DNA from: Anadara kagoshimensis
Lineage: Eukaryota; Mollusca; Bivalvia; Arcoida; Arcidae
Direction: 5' to 3'
Length of the DNA stretch: 64,000 nt
Assembly: GCA_021292105.1 (NCBI GenBank)
Contig: CM037874.1
Span: 29,247,300-29,311,299, forward strand
The notes beneath the pieces were generated by a model. The model saw only the letters and a program-made list of their open reading frames with translations, was not told the origin of the DNA and made no database searches. The translations under genes and the position numbers were made by a program. This document shows, piece by piece, positions 34,506-47,339 of the stretch. The number at the start of each line of letters is the position of its first letter. The first letter of the stretch is position 1.

Positions 34506-35894
34506 ATAAGTTTTTTACTTCAATGAAAATGTGTCCAGTTTGCTTCAATATGACAGACTAAATGAGGACTTATAATTTTCCCACAAAAATTAGAAATGCA
34601 ATTTAAACTGTCTCATGAAATAATATGTGACCCAATCATTTCCAACATTTTATAGGCACTTTGAGAATGGTTTATATAATCATTTCTCAAATCAATGCAT
34701 TTTTGTCATTTTTCATCTTTTTTGATTACATTTTTTCATTAAAGTGATAAACCTTGTTAATAGTGTATTGTATAAAAACTGAATACATTTGTATGGTACA
34801 TGTATTGTTGTCACCCATACTAACAACAAATTCACAAAATTTTACTTCTAGAAGAAACCAGCTTCAGAATTGATCAATCAAAATAGAAAAAAAAATACAA
34901 ATGATGATACCAATATTAAACTAATAACTAAATTTTTATTCCTTACTGAATAAAAATGTATTAAAATTCTGAGTTTCTTTATATTTTCATTAAGACCAGA
35001 TTTTAAATCTTGGAAGGTTGAAAACCAAATAATTGAACGTGAAATACTAAACTTGAAATTTATAGCATTGATAATAAAAGCAACGATGTAAAATTTATAA
35101 TAATTTTCAGCTTAAGTGGCTATTCAGTTCAAGATGTAGAAAGCTTTTTAATGACAAGTAATTTTCCATTTACTTTAAAATAAAACTTACCAGTAAATCA
35201 GAGAAAAAATTTCAAAAATGAATGTAAAATTAACATTAAAAACCTTAACCAATGAACTTTTTCACAAATAAATGTTTCTGTGATTTCAACATCTACATTA
35301 CCTTAGCAGAGCTTATTTAAATGTTATCCCAATAAAGGCTGAGCCTGAAGTAATCAATCTATATGAAACTTTTATAAAATACATATAATATATATAAATC
35401 TAAATGATTAGACAAGAAATAAATAGTGACAACTTGGTTACATATCTTGTCAAATTACAAAGAAAAAAATTAGGAAAGAGAGGAAAATAGAAAATAAATA
35501 ATCAAAACAATACACATTCGTTCTGAAACTTGGCCATCTGACAAAAGAAACATCAATCATGGTGTTTCAAGCAACTTCTTCAATGTTGCTATACAATTCT
35601 GTAACAGTCCCAAGGTAATAAAGTGTTTGGAGATCCGAAAAAATGTTTTATAATTATTGGAGTAAACTACAAAGTTCTGCAACAATGTATGTTGTAAATA
35701 TCAAATCCCTGAAACTTTTTCACTTTGCAATATCAAGAGTCTGTAAAATGAGTTAGTCAAAGTAAAATCTGTCATTTATTAAAACCAATCAATTTATTTA
35801 AAAGACATATACATGTAAATGTTTAAAACAGTATCTAAGTGATACAGCCATGGATGTATGTGTATAATAGGAGGTACAGTAACATGATTTAAGA

Positions 35895-36110
35895 GTGGAG
35901 TGGAGTAGAGTAATGGTGTTTCATTTCCCAGTCATGGTTCTTTCACTTATATCAGGCAGTTTTGGGATGGTGGAGGAAATTGGAGTGCCTAGAGAAAACC
36001 ACTGACTGACGACAGGGGACTGACAAACTTTTTCATACTGACCCATCTAAAATCAGATTCAAACTCAGTGCAGTGATATATAAGTGCACGCCTTCGGCCA
36101 TAGCTCCACA
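35895..36110 (-). repeat. SINE-like repeat (family D), minus strand
   Basis: Contains 'gagtaatggtgtttcatttcccagtcatgg' and 'gggatggtggaggaaattggagtgcctagagaaaacc'. Its B-box region 'agattcaaactcag' lies near 36055. Confidence 0.55.
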
Positions 36111-36603
36111 GCAAATGTCAAGAAAATGGGGAATTTATACTATCACTTCCTCATTTAAAATATTTAAAAATTTCAGATTGTTTAAAAACTGTCTTTTGTG
36201 GGTTTTTTTTGCAGGTCCATCGATAAATCTATAACCTTGGGACTGTAACAAAAGATGTTTAAACACTTTACTTAAAACACTGACCATATTATGTGAATAA
36301 TGTTCTGATATTGAAAAGAAAATAAAGGAAGAAAATCCTATAGATATTTTCCCCTTTCTACAGAGTGATTATAGAAATTGTCAAAAGTTGTTACCTAACA
36401 GCACTTTATAACATTCATCAATGGGTTCATTCTAACCTCATACCATCTGTACAAGCTACAAACAAATATCCATGGTTCAAAATAAAAATATTTTTTAAGA
36501 ATGCAAGGCATTTTGACATTCAATACATAAGCATGCCCATGGACATTTAAGTCGGCTCCACACAAATGCTATGAGATATGATACATGAACGAGTCCAATG
36601 AAA

Positions 36604-39600
36604 TCACAGGTTACATATCTTGTTGATCACATGATCTACTGCAGGATTTGAATGACTGCATTTTGAAGGAGTTTTCTGGTGCAGGTTGTTAAATCTCTGT
36701 TTTAACGTTTCCCTCAGTTCCTGGCGTTTCCGAAGTAGTTTTGTTTCGTTTTCTTTGAAATGTCGAATTTCTTCCTCCGAAATGAAGTCTTCATCTTCAG
36801 AAGAACATGATGCCTACAAAGAGACAAAAAGTTAATTATTAAGTTTTTTATAGACACCTAATAACATGGGAATGCTATAGTGCATTCATTATGTAGAAAC
36901 TGTTGACTGCTTGAATTCAAGAAAACAAGTCATATAAAATAGACACATATCCAGACTTATCAGACCTTAAAAGTAGGTCATATAATGTTAAGCAATAATT
37001 TTTGTATTCATTTTTAGTTAAGTGGTGGTGAAAGTTCCAATGCCTTCAGGTAGATAGAGTGGTGTTGAAAATATCTTCAGACGGATCCGCAAGGATGCAG
37101 TTGTATGTGGTATTAAATACAAGATAGCCAAAATTCTAGTGAAAAAAATTAAATATTTTTAAAAAATTTCAGCAAGTTGACTATTTCTTCCTACTGATAC
37201 AGGTACATGTACTTTGGTGTTAACTAAGGCAATAATAAGCGGTACTTACCTCTAACATGTCTTGTAAGCTCAGTGTCAAACTACTGTTCTGTCTAGGTGT
37301 TGAGTTGGCACTATCAGGTGAGTGATTACAACACTTGGAAGTAAAAATCACAGCATTTTCATCACACTAAAATAAACATAACATTCATGAATTATTCACT
37401 GGTTTTCATTTTATATCCAAGAGAAAAATACAGAAAGAATATGTTTTTGACAGTATTATACAATTAACAATTTTGTATATAAAGGTTACAGCATTTGTCA
37501 GAACAAGAAAAACATAAAGTGATTTAATACTACAGGTAAATGACAGAAAGGCCTTGTCATGCCAAGCCCTTCCTATTTTTTATCATACTAATATACAAAA
37601 ATCAGAGTGTGCTGATATAAATAATAACCAGAGAGGACCAAATGCCACCAAACAGCTTGCCTGTCTGGATGTATCATTTTATGGAGGTTGTCAAATAAAC
37701 TTAGCATTTGACCTTGACGCTGATGCATACATCAGGGATATGTGTTCAATTCAGAAATGTAAGTGGGGTAATCCTGGCCCAGGCCTCTTAAACAGGCCTC
37801 TTAATTTTTGTATTCAAAAATTGGGTCAAAATTATGACATAACTTGATGTATTTTATAAGAAAAAGTTAGAACTGGAATTATTCAAAACTCAACTAACAC
37901 TGAAAAGATGGGCTAGAGTGGTCTTACAGACAGTAATTGTGTGGGACAAGGGCAAATGGTGCAAGAGCTACTTCTAGATTGAACACTGGACAACAATCGC
38001 TCTTTAGCACTTTATGCAGATAGGCTTAAATGAAGCACAACTAATACACAGTCTTCTTACCTTATGTCTTAAAGGTGTATGGTCATGTTTTGTAGGTGAT
38101 TCTTGAGATAAACAATTTGTACACATGTCTAACCCGTCTGTGGAAGAACTACACACACTGTCACCTCCTATAATATACATAAGTACAAAATTATTATCAT
38201 TATAACATGTTTTATGGCATTTTTGTTGTGCATGTATATGTAGATTGTATGGACTATAGAATCATTTACTTTTTTAAAAAAAATCTGATGGCCAATTCAA
38301 ATTTTACAAATGAATGTTAATCGAAATAAACAATTTATAATATACATGTATAATTAATATGAATTTGTAGTGGATTATTTTGCAACCCTTCTGAAAATAA
38401 TTTCTTTTATAATCAGAATATTTCGGTATTTTCTGATGCATTTAACCTTATGAGTATTATGCAAAGCTTTAAGAAAAGCAATCAAGCCAGGAGTGGATCA
38501 GTAGGTTTTAATGCCCCAGTGAAGATTCTTTTCCTTGTACTGGGTTGGTCATTTCAGGGATGTTGGTTGAAACTGGTGTGCACAAAGAATACTATGGCCT
38601 TCTGCAAGTGATTTGACAAATAACCTTTCTCATAATAAGATATACACATCACATTCATATCTATGAGATGAGGCAAGAGGTGATCCATCAGTCGATAACA
38701 TGTTACGATCACTAGGCTACTAAGATGCTAAATAAAGTCAAGATGTAATGATTGATACCAAAATCAACTTGCTTACATACGTCCCATGATTGTTGGTGTA
38801 GGTCGTTGGGAGTAACACATGACTTTTGCATAGAGAAACTACAACACTAGGCTCATTACATGGTTTATGAGAAGATGTCAATAGTTTTGGTCTTCAAATT
38901 AGAATCTTTTCTAAAAACTCAAGTCATCAGTCTAATATACTAGTAATATTATATTAGTATAAATGACAATTACCATCATGAATACTACAGACTCCATCAG
39001 AGTATAGTATATCTGACCCGTCTGTAGAACTTGGCATACTACAACTTTCACAGCCTTCTGGATCTGACCCATATCCACAATCACTATTCTGACTCCCATT
39101 TTTAAACGGTTGTTTATGATTTTGTTTACCATAACAACTCTCTGGACTACTGCCATTACTACAACTTCCTTTAGAGGTTAAATTCCCACGACATATCTCC
39201 TTTGAAGTAAGGTTACCTCTACAACTCTCTTTAGAAGCTAGTGTAGTATTGGAATTTTGGTCGCCATAGTTTTTACATTTTTCTCGAGGTTTGTAGGTTT
39301 TGTCGCAACTGGCTTTATCACACTGAAAAAAAGAACATATAAAAATTCATCATTTGAAATATTTTTAAAATCCATCAAAGAAGACAGGAGCTGCTGTTTT
39401 TTTCTGGTAATACATACATGAAAAGAGCTGGGATACAATTCCTGGACTGAGGCAACAAAAGTAGCGACAAACAGAGGTAAATGGAGAGAACTTGTAAACG
39501 GCCCGATTCTACTTGGGGAGAGACGAAAATAAGTCACATTCAATAATCTTGTAACACCAGGAAGAGAAGCCGTTTAACTAGAATATATATTATCAATGTG

Positions 39601-42600
39601 AAACAACGTGGTACCTATTTCTAGATGACAATTCCTGTCAGGCATTTCATTTAAAGACTCTCTACTTCAATTCATGTTATTCTGCCTCAGTCTACCTCAC
39701 ACATTAACCCATACAGGTGCTATATTATTTTCATGCAAAGATGGTTGCGGCCAATGCTACTTTTGACATGTCTGGCAGCAAGTATTATCCATGTCATGAC
39801 TGCTGAACACACAGAACAAAGATTAATTTCCATTCATCAAACAATTTATCATTTCCCTTACAAGTGTAGGTCTATACCCTTACCTCACAATGAGTTTCTT
39901 CTATCACATTCTCTTTTTCAAGGACTTGGTTTGATTTAGCCTTCTTCTTTTTGTCTTTTCTGTTCTCTTCTTTGTTCTTTTGCTCTTTCTTCCTCCAGAA
40001 TCTCTTCACACATCAACTCCAAGTTTGATACTCCTTGTTTTCTTTCCAAAGCCGCCTGAAACAAATGAAGACATGTGTATATCAACAACAACTTAACCAT
40101 TTCAAAACTACAGCCAACACTATGCTATTCCTAGGCTTTCACAAATTTAAAATTATTAGTAGCCAAATTTCCAAAATTTGTGAACATATACTCCTTTTTA
40201 ATTTTTTTTTCTTCAAAAAATTGCTAAAACAGATAACTTTTGAAAGTATTTCTCTGAAATTATTAGCCAATGGAGGTTTTGGCTTCCAGTAATGTAAACA
40301 TAGCTAAATGCTATAAAGAAAACCTGTGAATTAATGTACCTGTATATTTTCATATATAGGCTTTTGTTAACTTTTTTTTAATCTACATGGGCATCAAATA
40401 TTCAGTACATGTAAGCTGGAATGTACAATGAACTTAAATATACATTGGAGACAGACAGTGCAACATTTTCAATCACTCTACTAACAAACAAACTACCAGT
40501 ACTAGGCTATAACTCCAGCGTCCATCAAAAGTAAGAAGTTTTATAATCAGTGATCCCAATATACACTTGCCTATCTTTGTCTTGTACTATTTGGCTGTTT
40601 CTGTCATGAACTTGTATTGTGTTGGGTTCTTGGTTGTGCTGGCTATAGTGGTCACTTTGGCCTGGTCCAGCAGCTGACCACTATAGGCAGGTTTGACTGT
40701 ACATGTTTTTTTCAGTTATACATTTCTTTCTTCTATAATAATTTAAACCTACCTCAAAGCATTTCTTGAGAGCATCTGCACCCAAATAAAACAAGATCTG
40801 CCACGTTTGTTCTTCCTCCTTCAACTTTTGCCATATTTTATGTAGCCTTTCATAGATGTGTATACCTAAACAAGTTAGGACTTCTTCCTGAGCTATGTCC
40901 AATGTTTTCGCATGTCTATCACGTCTATTTCTGTAAAATAATAATACAAAGCTTTATAGCAGAAAGAAATAACTACCTTATGGATACGAGATTTGGCAAA
41001 CTAAGTAAAATATTCAAACATTACATAATTTACATAGAAAAGAATAATTTGAATTAATATTTGTTTCAATTTTATCACAGCAATATCTGTCTCAAAGTAA
41101 TTTTTGTGAGTACAGTTTTAACAAAACATTTATGTAGGGAATAAAAATAGACGAGCCTTTTACATGTTTCATGAAAATGTCACAGGGATAAAGTTTAGTG
41201 GGCCTCCAATAGCCTATGTTTCCTACAACAAGTGTGGGCCCTAAATTTTACCCATTTTAGCTATTTATTACTGTTATAATTTCTTTTCGAAAGTGAGCTG
41301 TGCCCAAAACTCAAAATAGTTCAGTTTTATCTCTGATGACAAGTTTTAATATGGTGTTTATTTTGATACATACCCTCCTACTAACTCTGGTTCCGCTCTA
41401 CCAATTAGATGAGCTATGTAATCTGTATCACATAACATATGTATATGTCTCTCCTGAGGACAACACCTCAAACCTTCATATAAAGCTGCACAGTAACCCT
41501 TCTCATTAGCACTATCTAAATCACCAACTAGGATACTGTAAGCTCTCAACACTTTAGCTTTACATTCAGAACAAAATCTGTAAACAATCAAAATAAATCT
41601 AGTTATTTAAATTAACTGCTTAAAGTAAAACTTGCTCAAAGGCTTTCTAAAGCAAGTCAAAACCACAAAAGTTTGTTTTGACAATAACCATATAATTTAA
41701 AGTGATATGTCTACCTATCATTCATGGCCAAGAAAGTTGAGTAAGATGTACATGTTTTATACCACATCTACAATTTTTTTCAGCTATTCAAGAGGAGATA
41801 CTTTTTAGCTCACATAATGAAAGTCTGAAAATGTATTATTGTTTTAATGGGTCTAGAAGTCTATCAATGTTATAGCTTTTGGTGTATTATTCCTTAGAGT
41901 CACTATTGTTGATTATGGGATCATGTGGGCTATGGTTCCATCTAACATTTCTTGTTCTATTAATCTGGAGGAGTAATCTAAATCTAAAGATTAAGTGGTG
42001 GGTATGTACCCGGTACATGTGCTTCTGGTGAACTTTTCACACACTTATGACAATCTTTAGTGGTAGCACATATACATTCACCCACAATGTTGCATGTTTC
42101 ACATTGATGACCCCTAAGTCTATTGTACTAGTACCAATGTAATCAGTAAAGACAAATGATAGAAAAAATTTCCCAAAGCATGTAGACTCCTTAGGCTGAA
42201 GATTAATGCCTTGTCAGCCCAGCCAATAGAAAAGGTGTGACATCTTTTGGAGTGTGCTTATATACAAAGTGGTATAAGAATATGGCCTACATTTAACTTT
42301 TTTCAATACTTTGTATGTTAATCAATGTTTATTTAAAGAGTATATATGTATTTTAAATTTAGATAAAACAACATATGACCAATGACACCATTTTGGAATT
42401 ATGATGAAACCTTACAAATAAACAATGACAAACCTGTGTTTTCTGAGGTAATTTTCCAGAGTATCTAGTAGACTATCTGCATCAACTAACACAACTTCTT
42501 CCCGACAATCTTGTGCTAGTAAATCCCAAATATCTATCCAGCTCCTTAAGAACAAAGAAACAAGAAATTCAAGATATTACATTAAACAATCCTTGTATCA

Positions 42601-45600
42601 TATTTATGAAATTTCATTCAGAATTAAAGTTGTTGGAGCAATGACAAGAAAACATAACATATGCACAGTTAAAACCACCCCCACCCCAAATAAAACAACT
42701 TTGGTTTGTCAGAGTGAATAAGAATAAAGAGAAAAAGTGATTGCATATTTTGGAAAATGCATATAGCAACATTTTAGTAACAAATATATGTAAAGTAAAT
42801 TAAATGAATTATCTGGGAGGTTTAAAAATGAATTTGCCATGTGTTTATTACACATTATACCAGTTTTAATTTTACAGCACTAGACCGCCATTTAAATTAT
42901 GCAAAACCCATGTTTCTGTTCAAATTTAAAAATTACATTTTCTATTTCTAAATTAAATTAAAATTATTACGACACTGACTTGACATACCCTGTTGTTCTT
43001 GGTTTATGAGTTTCCAGTGAATGTAAGTTACATCTTCTGTTCTTTTTACTCTTAGGTATTGATTCCATCACAGCATTTAGTTTGGCACTAAAGATTAGAA
43101 CAAAATAGATACAATATACAAATGAGATTTTAATTAAAAATAAGCTTTTTTTCAAGAAATTAAGAACAATATTCCTATTATTCAAACAATCTTAAAGGCC
43201 ATGAAAATTTAACTAAATTTGCTGCAGCTATAGAGTATGTTATTTGAAGCTGTATGTCTTTGGCTGACCATAATAACTAAGATATGTCCAAGATATGGCA
43301 TGTAAAATGAGAATAAGCTATATGCATTGAACATTATCTTTGTAAAACATATAACAAAATTACCAACTCAATGATCAAAATAAAAAGTAAGGGTTGGACT
43401 GCAGGGGTTCAAAATTATGTTTTATAACTAATGGAAGTTCCAAGACTTTTTGCTTCTTTTTTGAAGGTCCCATATAAAGTTTTGAAAGTCCAATATCAAC
43501 ATTACAAGTTGTATCTGCAATTATGCTACAAAGACAAATCTGTATTTTCCTGGTAAAAATGGAATGGTTCATCAGACTTCTACAGTTTAAATATCAAGGG
43601 TCCCAATGTAAAATAAATAGGTCAGGGACCTCAGGCCTTGATAAATTTGAACCCTGGACTAAAACAAGAGTTGATAGTTATCATAATTATCAAACCATTT
43701 GAGATTTTAAGACAATTGGTCTATAAAGCAAGTCTGTAAAATCTTGAAAACTAAGATGACATTACACATAAAAGATTGGCATGTGTTGATGAAAATTCAA
43801 GAGTCAAAATTTTAGAGCTCTTGTCTACAAGTCTAAATTTGATTCATAAAATTTAATAAGAAATTTTTTTATTATTATTGAAATTAATAATTCTTACCCA
43901 TGAATGTAAAACAGAGCATATAGTGCCTTGGGATCAAACAACGAATCCCTGCTCAATGATAAAACTGATCTACGAGTTACAAGTAAAGGCTCCAAAGCAG
44001 GATGTTGTGATTCAACTAGCTGGTTAAATAAACGCTCAACACTGCAAAACAAATATTAAAGAAAAATTATACAAAATAGCTCAATCTTGGGGTAATAAAG
44101 TTTTGTAGCAAAGTCAAGATTTTTTTATGTATTAAAAATGTGTTTTTTTAAGTGGACTGTTTTGGGATAGATGCTAGTCACTAAAGTGCCCACAGAAAAC
44201 ATTAAACCTTTGACAAACAAACTTTCTAAAACCAGAATCTGTCTGATTGATGCAGAGATGCTGATTTGTAGGCCAGTGCTTCAGATCAGGACAAAAAATT
44301 AAAAGTATCAATTAACTCTTAATTAAAAACATAAGCAAACTATGATAGGTCACCATCACAGTATTTGTAGCAAAAACCAATTCAGTAGTGAAGACAGGTG
44401 GACTGGAAAGCCAAGGGTCAAATGTAAGCCTTGACCAAGCCTAAGTCTAAATGACATACGGTAAATTTGACTTGTACAAAAATTAAAACAATACAGTACA
44501 TCAAGCGAATACTTGTATGTGAATTCTCGGTTCCAAAAATAATGGGAGATTCATCATTCAACAAGCCTTAAAATCTCAGGGCTCACACTGTCAGTCGAAA
44601 ATGTCGCAATTTGCGACACTTTTTATAAGATGCAACAAAAAAAAAATCATCTCTAAATAGAAAATATGGTCTAGAAGATTTAAAATTTCTACTTTTGTTT
44701 AGAATTTGCAACAAAAATATTTGAGCCAGTGTGAACCCTGCATCTTACTAACCAGTCTTCTTAAAGCAAACAACAATAGAAATGTTAACAATATGAAATC
44801 AAATGTAGAGCAGTTACCTTCTCCGACAACCAACACAAGGCACCATATGAGCCAATAAATTCATTATATCTTTATTGGTAACCATTAACTCTACTGCTAT
44901 TTCGTCTTTTGTAAGTGAACTAAATCTCTGTACAAAATTTTCCAGTTCTTTTTGCTTAATTCCCCGTACATTCTGACATTCCACACAACTGTCACTAAAC
45001 TGTACAACCATCTGTAAATAAAAACATCAAATTTGTTAACATTTATTTTCAATGTCATCGATTTGAGAAAAATTCACAAATGCATGTACACGATTGTGTT
45101 ATATGCACTAAAACATAACACCTATCAATACCATATTACAATAAAATGCTGCTGGAATATTTAATAACGGTATGTGTCTACACATTTACTGTAGATACCA
45201 AAGTATTATAAGCAAGTATTTTGCCAAGGGTGAGACAATTTCTTGTATTTTGTCATAATAGGATGAGTGAGTGAATATATTACCAGTATTCAGAGGCTGC
45301 ATCAGAATTATTACAGCTATTTGAAGCATAATAGTTGATAATTGTATCATAAGGGACACTGTGAGTAAGCTCAGTGCTACTCTGGTTGCACATGATCCCT
45401 CTATTGTTTGCTGTCAAGCATCAAATAACAAACATTTTATAAGAAATAAGGACTAGAAAAGAATCTAGACAGACAAGAAAACAAAGAATTGCAAATTGCA
45501 AATACAAAGATGTGCCATACAAATCTGAGGCTTTCAAAGGTATCAATTGTAACAGGAGGGAGGAAACACCAGAAAAAACCACTTCCTCACCCAAGTGCCC

Positions 45601-46670
45601 GACTGAGCGTTCTACCACAAGGCTAAAAGATCCAGACCAAAAAGTCTGGCAGTAAATTACTCTATTATATCTACTTTACAAGTATACAACACAACACCAT
45701 GACTAACCCCAGTCAAGAATATTTCACTTATATCAAGGCATCACCAGTTATATGCGACATTACAGAAAAATTTACCTTTGCAGTGATCTCAGGAAAATGT
45801 ATAAATGTGAGAAAATGAATCATTTTCAAATTCCAAGTGTCACAACATTGAATGATTGAATGGAGTTTTACATCCCAGTCAAGAATATTTCACTTATATC
45901 AAGACATCACCAGCTATATGATTTTACCTTTGCAGTGGGCTCAAGGAAAATGTATAGAGAATGTTCTTTAATGTGCCATGCTTTTTTTGGTTCCTTCTGA
46001 AGGACACATTTCTAAATGTGAAAGAACAGTTACTGCCCTTTTTATAGTCTTTGTCAGGGTTTGAACCCATGACCTCCCACATGCAAAGTAAACACTCTTT
46101 TAACTGAGTTACCATAGTGGAAAAGTAAAAAATGGAGTTTTTATATCGACAGATAAAGCACCTTAAACTGCAGCTCCATTGAATGCTTAAAGTAATTAAT
46201 TTTGTGAAATCTTATGCATATGATTTTATCTCAATTGACAAGATTCTCAGATGGGACAGATGTTCAGGAAGTTTATTAATTCCAACGCATGGTTTCGCTC
46301 CTAAATTTATGTCTGGGGTAATGAAATGTCATGCTTTCAATTGAGCTATTGATTTAGGTTAGGGACAACCAATGTATCCAAACATTTTATTTGAAGGTTG
46401 AAATTTAGAGGAAAGACTAATGTGATGGGTTTTTTTTCAACTCCACAACAGAAGTAGGTCATATCGAGTGGGTGGAAACTGTGGTTAGCTGACTGTAAAT
46501 TAATTAATAGTTGTGGTATTCAGTTTGCATTTCTATATATCACATATATTTTACCAATAGAAGGCTTTGACTTTTTTAATTACCTTCAAATTGTCGTCCA
46601 CCACCATAGGAAGTTGTCTCCGTTCGAACTGGTAGTCGTCCGTCCTACAAACAGCTATTAATCTTGCCAT
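36604..46670 (-). CDS. GGNBP2: gametogenetin-binding protein 2 homologue, with an apparent frameshift
   Basis: Twelve exons on the minus strand: 46670-46584, 45011-44818, 44041-43898, 43087-42989, 42544-42434, 41577-41374, 40930-40753, 40055-39884, 39322-38974, 38167-38061, 37366-37250 and 36813-36604. The start 'MARLIAVCRTDDYQFERRQL' matches the vertebrate start. Conserved blocks follow: 'HMVPCVGCRR-SVERLF', 'ESIPKSKKNRRCNLHSLETH', 'ENYLRKHRFCSECKAKVLRA', 'KGYCAALYEGLRCCPQERHI' and 'DIAQEEVLTCLGIHIYERLH'. Next come a Cys/Ser/Gly-rich middle ('NSDCGYGSDPEGCE') and 'SEDEDFISEEEIRHF' near the end. CxxC pairs suggest metal binding. The family is nuclear and linked to spermatogenesis and placental development in mice. 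The sum is 1,972 nt, one more than a multiple of three. Exon 40055-39884 is 172 nt although its neighbours need phase 0 on both sides. The frame breaks in an A/AAG-rich tract near 39944-39960. Product is about 656 residues if the frame is continuous (human ~697). Confidence 0.92.
38490..38705 (-). repeat. SINE-like repeat (family D) in GGNBP2 intron
   Basis: Text 'agtggatcagtaggttttaatgccccagtgaagattctttt', 'gggatgttggttgaaactggtgtgcacaaagaa' and 'gtgatttgacaaataacctttctcata' follow the family D body with heavy decay. Confidence 0.45.
40128..40312 (+). repeat. dispersed repeat shared with 34330-34505
   Basis: Same order of blocks as the copy at 34330. It lies in the intron between GGNBP2 exons 7 and 8. 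Confidence 0.6.
43402..43656. mobile_element. hAT-like MITE, copy 2
   Basis: Left end CAGGGGTTCAAAATTAT; right end ATAAATTTGAACCCTG, an inverted match. The body 'gaaggtcccatataaagttttgaaagtccaatatcaacatt' matches 22154-22412. Confidence 0.65.
44577..44740. mobile_element. 164 bp hAT-like MITE with 14 bp TIRs
   Basis: CAGGGCTCACACTG at the left and, reverse-complemented, CAGGGTTCACACTG at the right (13 of 14 identical). The centre contains the palindrome 'gtcgcaatttgcgac' and is non-coding. No convincing 8 bp target duplication. Confidence 0.65.
45850..46120 (-). repeat. tRNA-derived SINE (family B), minus strand
   Basis: Minus-strand head 'CCACTATGGTAACTCAGTTA' with a B box GGGTTCAAACC. Tail 'ttgactgggatgtaaaactcc'. 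A second 3' fragment of the family stands just before it at ~45700-45790. Confidence 0.7.
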
Positions 46671-46865
46671 TTGTCTTGCTCGTTAAAATTACCTACACTT
46701 TCAGCCTCTATATACTCCACATTAATGAAACAAGTCAATAAAACCCGTGCTTACGACTAGAAAATGTGGTTTTAAAAGAATTTTTGACAAGTGTCAACAT
46801 TGAATAATTCCGAAATATTTCAACCTTGACCCAACAACAGAGCCACAATTGCTGAAATACATCCG

Positions 46866-46874
46866 ACTTCCGGT
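46866..46874 (-). promoter_or_regulatory. ETS-type site in the GGNBP2 promoter region
   Basis: ACCGGAAGT on the minus strand, the strong GABP/ELK consensus. It lies ~196 bases upstream of the GGNBP2 ATG, and no TATA box is seen nearby. The intervening DNA would be the 5' UTR. Confidence 0.45.
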
Positions 46875-47318
46875 AATCATGCATATTCGATTGATATTAA
46901 CACAACTTCTCAATAAATCTTTTATGATTAAAAAGAAAAAATGTCACGCTTTAATGATGATTAATTAGTGATTGATTTTAATGATCGTCAAAAACAAATA
47001 AGTTCGATTATCTTTTTTGTGCGCATTGATATCGCACATGAAAAGTAGTTCTAAATTTTAGCCTACGTAATCAGTATAGATAAGTTGTCCATAAGATCCA
47101 ATTTCCCCTTTGACCTTCAGTGCATTTGCAAAATAAAATCCACGAATCTGATGAAACTGTGCATGAATTACAATAAAACGTATATATTGAAAAAATTCTC
47201 AAGCAATAAAAATTACTTAATGTCAAACTTTCCCTTTTTTGATAGATATTAATTATTTATCGATAGGGATTTACCGAAGATATTACTTTGCCAGTAAACT
47301 ACATCAAACAAATGGACC

Positions 47319-47327
47319 AAATTTAAC
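47319..47327. repeat. left 9 bp target-site duplication
   Basis: AAATTTAAC, identical to 54834-54842 and directly abutting the element end. Confidence 0.85.
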
Positions 47328-47339
47328 GGGTCACGGTAT

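Larger units (their letters stand above)
33900..36603 (-). other. probable 3' UTR and downstream flank of GGNBP2
   Basis: AT-rich DNA with few repeats up to the GGNBP2 stop codon, which fits a long 3' UTR read on the minus strand. A minus-strand AATAAA at 33934-33929 is one candidate end, but other AATAAA motifs occur (e.g. near 35775-35800). A family D SINE sits at 35895-36110. The block 34330-34505 is similar to 40128-40312 in a GGNBP2 intron. Confidence 0.4.
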
